Assembly: GCA_031271905.1 (NCBI GenBank)
Contig: JAISUT010000056.1
Span: 1-64,000, forward strand
Source: Acidobacteriota bacterium
GTDB lineage: Bacteria > Acidobacteriota > UBA6911
Direction: 5' to 3'
DNA: 64,000 nucleotides
In this document: positions 57,609 through 64,000 of the stretch, in pieces
Position numbering within the stretch: position 1 is the stretch's first letter
Layout: each line of letters begins with the position of its first letter
Translations under genes and position numbers: made by a program
Notes under the pieces: model-generated
Told to the model about the DNA's origin: nothing
What the model saw: only the letters and a program-made list of their open reading frames with translations
Databases searched by the model: none

Positions 57609-57897
57609 GGCGGCATTGTAGCATTTTCCAAATCCCCCAATTGGTCGGTTTCTTCGGAAAGATGGGCGTCCCGGGTCATCGACGCGGCTCGCGAGATGGT
57701 TTCGACGACCTCGCCGATGCACGACGGCGTCGTCACGGTGACGGGGCGTCCGGCCTGGTCGCAATCTTTTTCTTGAGCCCGCCCCGTCCTCCCCTGTCCA
57801 TGGAAAGGCTTTCGGCTCCCAAGAGGGGATCTGGCATAATGTCCGGCATCGGCGTCTATGGATGGGGCGTGACGGATGAAACGGAGGCCGTGAACGT

Positions 57898-58740
57898 ATG
57901 CTGGGGGCCATAATCGGGGATGTCGCAGGTTCGCGCTTCGAGTTTCACAACCACCGGAGCAAGGATTTCGACCTGTTCGGCGAAGGTTGCTTCGCCACCG
58001 ACGACAGTATCATGTCCTTGGCCGTCGCCAAGGCGCTCATGGATGCCGTCGAGGACGCATCCCCGTCCTCCCGGGGGGGCGCCTGCGGGTACGACGAGGC
58101 ATTCCACGCGCGCCTCGCGGAGCTGACGGTCGAACGGATGCGGGAGATCGGGCGCAAGTATCCGCGTTGCGGCTTCGGCGGCAGGTTCTACGATTGGCTC
58201 TTCAGCGACGCCCCCGCTCCGTATGGCAGCTTTGGCAACGGTGCCGCCATGCGGGTCAGTCCGGCGGGGTTCGCCGCACGGACGGAGCGGGAAGCCGGAC
58301 GTCTGGCGGAGACGGTGACCGCCGTCACCCATGACCACCCCGAAGGCGTCAAGGGCGCGCAGGCGACAGCCATGGCCATCTTTTGGGCGCGGCGGGGCGC
58401 GACGAAAGACGACATCCGCCGCCGCATCGCCCGCGACTACTATGCGTTGGATTTCACGGTGGACGCCATCCGCCCCACCTACCGTTTCAATGAGACCTGC
58501 CAAGGGACTGTGCCGCAGGCGATAGAGTGCTTCCTCGAATCCAGTTCTTTCGAAGACGCCATCCGCACGGCGATCTCCCTGGGCGGCGACAGCGACACCG
58601 TCGCCGCGATCACCGGCTCGATAGCCGAAGCCCATTACGGCGTGCCGGAGGAAATCCGGGAGACGGCGCTCTCCTACTTGGACGCGGAGTTGCGGGCGAT
58701 CTATGACCGGTGGACGGAGTTTGTCGCAGTCCACGCCTGA
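57898..58740 (+). CDS. ADP-ribosylglycohydrolase (DraG-like)
   Basis: 280 residues. Motifs appear in order: LGAIIGDVAGSRFEF, CFATDDSIMSLAVAKAL (metal ligands), GNGAAMRVSPAGF and AISLGGDSDTVAAITGSIAEAHYG (second metal pair). It hydrolyses ADP-ribose from proteins or small molecules using two Mg ions. It may reverse regulatory ADP-ribosylation, but no DraT-like transferase is nearby. The start ATG 57898 is used. The gene is divergent from the RluA-like gene across 289 bp. Confidence 0.92.
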   Translation: MLGAIIGDVAGSRFEFHNHRSKDFDLFGEGCFATDDSIMSLAVAKALMDAVEDASPSSRGGACGYDEAFHARLAELTVERMREIGRKYPRCGFGGRFYDWLFSDAPAPYGSFGNGAAMRVSPAGFAARTEREAGRLAETVTAVTHDHPEGVKGAQATAMAIFWARRGATKDDIRRRIARDYYALDFTVDAIRPTYRFNETCQGTVPQAIECFLESSSFEDAIRTAISLGGDSDTVAAITGSIAEAHYGVPEEIRETALSYLDAELRAIYDRWTEFVAVHA

Positions 58741-58841
58741 CATCCCCGTGGCAACCCAAGCCCTTGCATTGATATTCAGAGCGCGTGAACCTGAGCGCGC
58801 GAAACTGTTGCGGCAATGGCTGTGTGCGGGTTGACTGCATT

Positions 58842-58861
58842 CGTACGTTTCATCCCGTACG
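58842..58861 (+). promoter_or_regulatory. Tandem CGTACG palindromes before a short antitoxin-like frame
   Basis: CGTACGTTT occurs at 58842-58850 and 58856-58864. The CGTACG palindromes are 14 bp apart, directly upstream of a GGAGG and the ATG at 58874. The layout resembles an autoregulatory operator of a toxin-antitoxin gene. Confidence 0.3.
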
Positions 58862-58873
58862 TTTGGAGGCGTC

Positions 58874-58966
58874 ATGTCTGTGTTGGGCGTTCCAGCCCAT
58901 CGATTCCGTGACAACTTCTCCCACTATGCCGAACTTGCGGAAGGCGGTGTGGATATTTTGGGTCGT
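58874..58966 (+). pseudogene. Possible truncated Phd/YefM-type antitoxin N-terminus
   Basis: After TTTGGAGGCGTC, ATG 58874 opens SVLGVPAHRFRDNFSHYAELAEGGVDIL, which resembles the start of prevent-host-death antitoxins (FRDN.s.Y...a..G). After about 30 codons the similarity stops; the frame then runs antisense into the hydroxylase FAD-subunit gene and no toxin follows. I treat it as a remnant cut off next to the hydroxylase cluster. Short length makes this uncertain. Confidence 0.28.
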
Positions 58967-59005
58967 CCGTCCTCGCCGGGCGACCGCCGAGACCGCCGTG
59001 CGCGG

Positions 59006-59989
59006 CTACCGCAGGCAGGCGAGGACGGCGCGCTTGGCAAGCGTCCGCGCGATCTGGATCTTCCACTTGTTGCGGTCGCCGGGCAGCGCCCGCGCCTCGG
59101 CGACCGCCGCCGCCCCCGCCGCCTCCGCCGCCTCCTCGGCGGTCGAATTTCCTTTCAAGGCGTCTGCCGCCGCCGCCTCTGCCCGCGCCGCGCGGTACGG
59201 CTTGCCGTGAACCGCGTTCAGGCAGATGCGCGCCGTGCCGCCGGCCTTGTCCACCAGCGCGGCGCAGTTGACGACGGGGAAGTCGATCGACTTCCTGACG
59301 GCGAATTTGAGGAACGCGCTTTTCGCCCCCTCGGGCGGCGCGGGAACCTGCACCTCCATCACGATCTCGTCGTCGGCGAGGACGGTGCTCCCCGGAAACG
59401 CCACGTCCCAGAACCGCTCGGCCTCGATGGTGCGGCGGTTGGTGTGGATTTTCGCGTCGAGCGCGACCAGCGCGGGCGCCAGGTCGCCGGGGTTGACCGC
59501 CAGGCACGATTTCACCGCGCCGAAGATCGAGTGGTAGCGGTTGTCGCCCGACATGGCGAAACACTGCCCGCCCCCTTTGCGGACGCAGTTGAAGCGGTTG
59601 TCGGGGGTGCGGAAATACCAGCAGCGGGGCAGCTGGCAGATGTTGCCGCCTATCGTCCCCATCTCGCGGATGTGCGGCGTCGCCGTGCGGTGCGCGGCTT
59701 CGCCGAGGGCGGCGTACCGTTCTTTGACAAGCGCGGAGCGCGCGATGTCCTCCAGGCGCGTCAGCGCGCCTATCCTGAGCGCGCCGCCGTATTCCTTGAT
59801 GTAGTCGAGGAACGGGTCGGCCTTGAGGTTGACCACGGTCTCCGGATGCGTGGGGAGGATCTCGAAGCGCAACGTCCCCAAAAGGTCGGTGCCCCCGGCG
59901 ATCAGCGCCGCCCGGCCCGATTTCAGTATGGCCGCGGCCTCCTCGGCGGTCTTTGCGTCCACATGCGCGAATTTCTTCCAAGTCTTCAT
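59006..59989 (-). CDS. Molybdenum hydroxylase FAD subunit with extra 4Fe-4S loop (PaoB/HcrB-like)
   Basis: 327 residues. The FAD-binding fold has AALIAGGTDLLGTLRF and ATPHIREMGTIGGNICQLPR. A loop at about 118-145 holds Cys118, Cys123, Cys135 and Cys143 (ICQLPRCWYF, FNCVRKGGGQCFA). This matches the position of the additional 4Fe-4S cluster in E. coli PaoB and 4-hydroxybenzoyl-CoA reductase beta, as known for those enzymes. The C-terminal CO-dehydrogenase-like domain follows (FLKFAVRKSIDFPVVNCAALV). ATG 59989 overlaps the stop of the 2Fe-2S gene (ATGA). It is the last gene of the cluster. Confidence 0.88.
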   Translation of the reverse strand: MKTWKKFAHVDAKTAEEAAAILKSGRAALIAGGTDLLGTLRFEILPTHPETVVNLKADPFLDYIKEYGGALRIGALTRLEDIARSALVKERYAALGEAAHRTATPHIREMGTIGGNICQLPRCWYFRTPDNRFNCVRKGGGQCFAMSGDNRYHSIFGAVKSCLAVNPGDLAPALVALDAKIHTNRRTIEAERFWDVAFPGSTVLADDEIVMEVQVPAPPEGAKSAFLKFAVRKSIDFPVVNCAALVDKAGGTARICLNAVHGKPYRAARAEAAAADALKGNSTAEEAAEAAGAAAVAEARALPGDRNKWKIQIARTLAKRAVLACLR

Positions 59990-60723
59990 GCGCGCGCCCC
60001 TTTCGACGGCTTCGGTTCCCCCCCGCTTCTTTTCTGGAATTCCGGCAGCGCCTTGGCCGCCTGCAACACCGCCGGGGGGTGCTGTTGGTAGGTGGCGCAA
60101 CGGCACAGGTTGCCGCCGAGGGCGTCGCGGACGTCCTCCTCGGTCGGGTCGGCGTTCCTGTCCAGCAGCGCCTTGGCCGAGACCACGAAGCCGGGGGTGC
60201 AGTAGCCGCATTGGAAGGCGTTGTGGTCGATGTAGGCTTGGATGAGCGGATGCCCCGCCTTGGCGATGCCTTCGGCGGTTTCGACCACCGCGCCGCCGCA
60301 CTCGCACGCCAGCGTCATGCAGGAGAGGACCGGCCTGCCGTTCATGATGACCGTGCAGGAGCCGCACGCCCCCATCCCCCCGCACCAGTCCTTGGGCGAG
60401 GTGAAGCCGAGCCGGTCGCGCAGGAGCTGGCGCAGCGTCCAGTGCGGCTCGACCGCCTGGGTGTATTTGTCGCCGTTGACCGTCAGCGTGACGGTCGCCA
60501 TGCCGGAGGCGCAAACCGCTTCGGAGGCGACCGGGACGGCGCGCGCGTTGTATGGCTGGGCGGCCTCGGCGTCGGGCGGGGCCGAGATCGCCATCGCGCC
60601 GCCGAGCACCGCAGGCGCCCCGGCGGCAAGGCCCGCGTCCTTCAGGAAATTCCGGCGCGACATCTTCCCGGCGTTTTCCGCGCCCTTGTTCCCCTCATCC
60701 CCAAAGTTCGGTTCGTCCGGCAT
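59986..60723 (-). CDS. Molybdenum hydroxylase 2Fe-2S subunit with Tat signal
   Basis: 245 residues. A twin-arginine signal SRRNFLKDAG lies at about 24-33, followed by an Ala-rich hydrophobic stretch. The plant-type 2Fe-2S domain has CGGMGACGSCTV, and the second 2Fe-2S domain has AFQCGYCTPGFVV and NLCRCATY. It is the electron-transfer subunit (PaoA-like) and its Tat signal probably carries the assembled complex to the periplasm. ATG 60723 is preferred over GTG 60729 because GGAGGGGAG is correctly spaced. Confidence 0.9.
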   Translation of the reverse strand: MPDEPNFGDEGNKGAENAGKMSRRNFLKDAGLAAGAPAVLGGAMAISAPPDAEAAQPYNARAVPVASEAVCASGMATVTLTVNGDKYTQAVEPHWTLRQLLRDRLGFTSPKDWCGGMGACGSCTVIMNGRPVLSCMTLACECGGAVVETAEGIAKAGHPLIQAYIDHNAFQCGYCTPGFVVSAKALLDRNADPTEEDVRDALGGNLCRCATYQQHPPAVLQAAKALPEFQKRSGGEPKPSKGARA

Positions 60724-61051
60724 CGTCACTCCCCTCCATCGAACGTACGCAAATCGTGGTCCACATTAGTTTGCATACATAGAGTCTGTCCACTTATCGC
60801 ACCCGCCGCACAACCGCGAAGCGGTTGCCGGCGGGGCTTCGCCCCACACCCTGCGACATCCCCGCGACAAACCGGCGATGCGGCGAAGCCGCGAGCCGCC
60901 AGCACCCGCCATCGTCCACGGTCGCACGGGCGCAGGGTGGTGTGGATGCAAGGCGCGCGCAGGGCAGGCTCCGCAGGCGCGCTCACGCGCGTCGAGGAAG
61001 CCCGCCCAAGCAGCAACGCGGCAGACGCGCCGCCATGCGCCCGTGCGACAG
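60724..61051. repeat. 328-bp gap with GAA/TTC-loop hairpins inside the hydroxylase cluster
   Basis: Between the Mo and 2Fe-2S genes lie CAACCGC-GAA-GCGGTTG (60811-60827; the same unit as at 13304-13322), GGGGC-TTC-GCCCC (60833-60845) and GCGGC-GAA-GCCGC (60880-60892). No gene is seen. They could process or attenuate the polycistronic RNA, or be inserted palindromic units. Confidence 0.6.
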
Positions 61052-63538
61052 CTAGATTTTCCCGAGCGCCCTGAGCACGCGGTCCGGCGTGGTCGGGTAG
61101 TCCATCACCCACTTGCCGGTGGCGTTGAAGATCGCCGACGCCGTGATGCCCGACATCGCCGCCGCCGGGTTCTCGCCAAGGCCGTAGGCGCCGAAGGCGG
61201 CGTAGCCCAGATGGCTCTCGTTGACGATCCCCGTCGCCCTCGGGTAATCGTTCATGGTTCCGATGTGGTAGCCGACCAAGTCCTTGTTCAGCGCCACCCC
61301 CGTGCGCGGGCACCAGACGTGCTCCTCGGTGCCGCTGCGCCCCAAACCCATGATGGCGCCGCCGTACTGTTGCGCCTCCGCGCCCTTGGGGTTGAAAAGG
61401 TGCCCCACGTCGTTGACGCAGACGATATCGGTGACATCGACCATGCCGGTCTCGTCGTCCACCTCCACCTCGATGAAATGCGCCTGTCGCGCCATCGTGT
61501 AGTAGGTGTCGTCGGGTTTGCCGTCCACCGTCAGCCCCTGGACCGTCCCGGTCACCGGGTAGGCGATGGCGGGATCCACGTCCCAGAAGATGTCCGCCAC
61601 CTCGCGCAGCGTCTTGCGGTTCGAGGGGTTCGCCTTCTCGAAGACCACGCTGTCCTTGATGTCCAGATCCTCCGGCCGCTTGCCGGGGAAGGCGGGCGGC
61701 TGCACCGTCTTGTAGAAATGGCTCGTGTTGTACGGAGGCGTCGGCTTGACGGCGCAGGAGAGGAGCTTGCGCTTCAGCTCCCGCGCCGCCATGACGAGCT
61801 GCGTGTTGATGAAGGCGGTGGAGAAAGAGCCGCCCGGCTGCCACATGTAGAAGCTGCTGTTGTCCGAACGCCGCTGGTGGACGATGACGTCCTCGTAACG
61901 CAACCCCAGCTCGGCGGCGACGGTGTGGCGCGCCCCCGACTCGGAGTCCGAGCCGATGTCGCTGCGCACCCCGACGATGGCGCAGATGCCGTTGCGCAGC
62001 ATCAGGCAGGCGTGCGACTTGGCGGGGGCGGGGGCTTCGCATGTCCACTCGACCGACTGCATGAAGCCGAGTCCGTGCAGCCTGCCGTTGGGCAGCCGCC
62101 GCGCGCCGGGCTTGTGCCATTTCCCGTCCCAGCCGATGGCGGCCTTCCCCTTGTCGATGACCTCCTTCAGGCTCCAGCGCTGCGGGAAGCCGTTCTCCTC
62201 CTGGTAGCGCGTCACCCACTCCCAGTCGTGCCCCCGGCAGCCGTCGTTTTTGAGCGCCACCTCCGTGGGATCCAGGCCCAGCTCTCCCGCCACGCGGTCG
62301 AACATGACGTTGTGCGGCACGCAGGAGTTGGCGCCGTGGCGGAAGCAGATGAAATGCCCCTTGTTGGTCAGCGCCCATTCGAACGTCCCGAGGATGTTGG
62401 GTATCTTCGTCCCTTCGTAGGTCTTCTCGACGGCGGCGTTGCGCGGGCCGACCACATGCCAGTGGTAGGCGGTGATGGTGCCGTCCTTCTTCGCGCCGAC
62501 CTTGCAGGTGTACGTCCCCGCGTCGTCGCCGAGGACGTAGAAGGGGTTCTCGTCAAACAGCAGCTTCACCGGACGCCCCCCGGCGCGGCGGGCGAGGATG
62601 ACGGCGAGGCGGTTGAAGCATGTGGAGTATTGCTGCCACGAGAAGCCGCCGTACATGGCGCCCTGGAAGGGCATGGTCACGGTGATCTTCGACCACTCGG
62701 CCAGGGGCGGGCGCGGCTTGCCCTCGGCGTCCGCGCCGATGGAGGAGATCAACCCCCACTGGGGGATGTCGTGGTGGTGGACCCAGATGTCGAGGAAGTC
62801 GCCGTCGCCCCCCTGCCCCCCGCGCCACTGCGCGACGCACACGGCGGGTTCGGGGCCCGCGGAGGAGTTGACCTCGCGCGTGACCTTGTATTCGATGACA
62901 ACGTCGGCCTCGGCGAAGCCCTTAGCCACGTCGCCATACTCGGCGCGGTCGGCGACGATGATGTTCGGCTCCCGCGCCTTGGCGTTGGTGCGGTCGGCAT
63001 CCGCCATGACCTTGACGGCGTCGGGCTTGGCAGCCTGCTCCATGTCGAGGACGAAGGGGCGCTCCTCCCACTCGATTTCGACGAGGCGCAGGGCGCGGTC
63101 GCACGTCTCCTCGTCCTCGGCGACGACCGCCACGCCCATCGGGTGCTGGTAGAAGTCGCCGCCCCCGGGCAGGGTGAGGATGCTGTAGTTGCCGGCGATC
63201 TCGTACCAGTAGCCGGTCGCCCGGTCGCCCGCGATGTCGGGGTCGGTGTGTTCCAGCACGTCGCGCACCCCTTCCAGGGCGCGCGCCTTGGAGGTGTCCA
63301 TGCGCTTGATCCGCGCGTTGGCGTAGGGCGACAGGAGGATCTTGGCGTAGAGCATCCCCGGCAGGTGGATGTCGCGGGTGAAGACCGCCGTGCCGCTCAC
63401 CTTCTCGTAGGCGTCCTGCCGCGTGATGCCGGGCAGGGTCTTGGAGAAATCCTCCGGCGGCGTCCAAGTCCACGGCCTGTAGTCCAGATCCTCGTTTTTT
63501 TCGCTTCCCCCGGCTCTTTCGACCTTGTCTCCATCCAT
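61052..63538 (-). CDS. Xanthine dehydrogenase-family molybdopterin-binding subunit
   Basis: 828 residues. The N-terminal domain has GITRQDAYEKVSGTAVFTRDIHLPGMLYAKILLSPYANARI. Mo-cofactor contacts include PFQGAMYGGFSWQQYS, GARHTVAAELGLRYEDV and SSFYMWQPGGSFST, and the catalytic Glu lies in GAYGLGENPAAAMSGI. It hydroxylates an aldehyde or heterocycle using water and Mo-MCD. The substrate is unknown; with the Tat-bearing 2Fe-2S partner and 4Fe-4S FAD subunit the complex is closest in layout to PaoABC. No signal peptide is visible, so it would hitch-hike through Tat. ATG 63538 follows GAGGGGAG. Confidence 0.9.
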   Translation of the reverse strand: MDGDKVERAGGSEKNEDLDYRPWTWTPPEDFSKTLPGITRQDAYEKVSGTAVFTRDIHLPGMLYAKILLSPYANARIKRMDTSKARALEGVRDVLEHTDPDIAGDRATGYWYEIAGNYSILTLPGGGDFYQHPMGVAVVAEDEETCDRALRLVEIEWEERPFVLDMEQAAKPDAVKVMADADRTNAKAREPNIIVADRAEYGDVAKGFAEADVVIEYKVTREVNSSAGPEPAVCVAQWRGGQGGDGDFLDIWVHHHDIPQWGLISSIGADAEGKPRPPLAEWSKITVTMPFQGAMYGGFSWQQYSTCFNRLAVILARRAGGRPVKLLFDENPFYVLGDDAGTYTCKVGAKKDGTITAYHWHVVGPRNAAVEKTYEGTKIPNILGTFEWALTNKGHFICFRHGANSCVPHNVMFDRVAGELGLDPTEVALKNDGCRGHDWEWVTRYQEENGFPQRWSLKEVIDKGKAAIGWDGKWHKPGARRLPNGRLHGLGFMQSVEWTCEAPAPAKSHACLMLRNGICAIVGVRSDIGSDSESGARHTVAAELGLRYEDVIVHQRRSDNSSFYMWQPGGSFSTAFINTQLVMAARELKRKLLSCAVKPTPPYNTSHFYKTVQPPAFPGKRPEDLDIKDSVVFEKANPSNRKTLREVADIFWDVDPAIAYPVTGTVQGLTVDGKPDDTYYTMARQAHFIEVEVDDETGMVDVTDIVCVNDVGHLFNPKGAEAQQYGGAIMGLGRSGTEEHVWCPRTGVALNKDLVGYHIGTMNDYPRATGIVNESHLGYAAFGAYGLGENPAAAMSGITASAIFNATGKWVMDYPTTPDRVLRALGKI

Positions 63539-63922
63539 GCGGAACTCCCCTCGGGTTGCCGTGCCGTCCGTTTCGGACTGGCAAGCGGGCATTTTAGCGC
63601 GGTTCAGGGCGATTTCGTACAAAAAACCTCGCACTTCGGGCACTTCGGGGCGCTTCGGGGGCCGCGGGCGGGTTCGGGGGCGGTTCCGCCAAGCCGCCGA
63701 TGCCGTCAATTATTTGACGTTCGCGTCGCCGCATTGCCGTCTCGTCGGACGCGCGGAGGTCTTGAAAGCCTCGAAATGGCGCGCATGGGCGGATTTCGGG
63801 CGGGTTTCGGCGCCGGGGCGTTGGCATGGTTATTGCTCTTGCCCTTCTGAGGGGCGGGTTTCCGCCGCCGAATTTGCCGCGTTTGCCTCACAGGCGGCAT
63901 TTGTCCGAGGGGGGATTGTCGC
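63539..63922. other. 384-bp divergent intergenic region
   Basis: It lies between the hydroxylase operon start and the partial gene at the window end and presumably holds both promoters. It contains short direct repeats around CACTTCGGG/GCTTCGGGG (about 63630-63665). No clear promoter or gene is recognised. Confidence 0.5.
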
Positions 63923-64000
63923 ATGGCGTCCGAGACTGTTGATTTTGACGATATCTATGAAAGCGCCGCCGTGCTGCCCGGGCGCCCGCTTGAGGGCGAA
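63923..64000 (+). CDS. Partial gene, N-terminal 26 codons only
   Basis: ATG 63923 follows GAGGGGGGA at a good distance and opens ASETVDFDDIYESAAVLPGR, running off the window. The protein is not recognisable from this fragment. The start is supported by the ribosome site and normal codon use only. Confidence 0.5.
   Translation, partial: MASETVDFDDIYESAAVLPGRPLEGE

Noticed and set aside
61052..63850. Very long rightward open frame (about 990 codons) opposite the molybdopterin subunit
   Set aside because: It is the antisense shadow of a well-conserved gene in GC-rich DNA; the composition is Arg/Val/Asp-skewed and no domain is seen.

Overview
The window is a GC-rich (roughly two-thirds G+C by eye), densely coded bacterial chromosome segment with about 55 protein genes, one tRNA and several families of palindromic intergenic repeats. 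The cell type is Gram-negative: there are a GT25-type glycosyltransferase, PBP4, UppP, a periplasmic FKBP isomerase, a DsbA-like thiol protein, an RseP-type site-2 protease and a Tat-exported hydroxylase subunit. Oxygen-sensitive enzymes dominate the metabolism: 2-oxoacid:ferredoxin oxidoreductase, a tungsten aldehyde ferredoxin oxidoreductase-family enzyme, UbiX/LpdD and a selenocysteine protein. This points to an anaerobe. The NAD+-dependent ligase resembles planctomycete LigA as I remember that family, so a Planctomycetota/PVC-like bacterium is my tentative guess. No rRNA or full marker set is present to prove it.

Layout. 1-2.8 kb: a broken Uma2 gene end, a carboxymuconolactone decarboxylase-family/SDR pair, a GNAT acetyltransferase and the C-terminal half of a YedE/FdhT selenium-linked membrane protein. 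2.9-6 kb: lysA, divergent from a ubiX-lpdD-fkpA operon. 6.1-13.3 kb: dsbA-like, dacB, rpoD, dnaG and uppP, all leftward. 13.3-23.3 kb: a hairpin cluster, a BamB/AOR-like oxidoreductase, a methyltransferase, asnS, a CYTH protein, a P-loop/dCMP deaminase fusion, a four-function 2-oxoacid oxidoreductase operon and a glycosyltransferase. 23.6-26.6 kb: paaK with a double-ACT protein, cspA and a DUF2284 protein. 26.7-35.7 kb: a c-di-GMP protein with an HDOD protein, a SWIM-SNF2 helicase, rseP and a STAS/anti-sigma kinase pair embedded in repeats. 36-40 kb: ligA and a secreted UGSC-family selenoprotein with an in-frame TGA. 40.2-50.8 kb: a leftward chemosensory cluster (hybrid kinase, FIST, CheD, CheB, CheR, MCP, CheW, CheA). 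51-58.7 kb: argF, yjbQ, a decayed surface-protein remnant, an ECF sigma/VWA pair, tRNA-Ala, an RluA-family enzyme and an ADP-ribosylglycohydrolase. 59-63.5 kb: a Tat-exported molybdenum hydroxylase (2Fe-2S, FAD + 4Fe-4S and Mo subunits).

How the genes work together. PaaK, the ACT protein and the 2-oxoacid oxidoreductase fit arylacetate or 2-oxoacid fermentation through CoA esters. UbiX/LpdD supply and chaperone prenyl-FMN for a UbiD-type decarboxylase that is not in the window. The chemosensory genes form a nearly complete adaptation pathway (CheR, CheB, CheD) around one MCP and an unusual CheA, but no cheY lies in the window.

The most interesting object is the selenoprotein at 38195-39952. 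Two ORFs in one frame are joined by TGA inside a U-S-Q-C motif. A signal peptide precedes it and a compact stem-loop sits right after the TGA. Other notable points are a cysteine-rich two-CW-type insertion inside the first Hpt domain of CheA, a palindromic repeat family with long and short forms, and many hairpins that share a GAA/TTC triloop.
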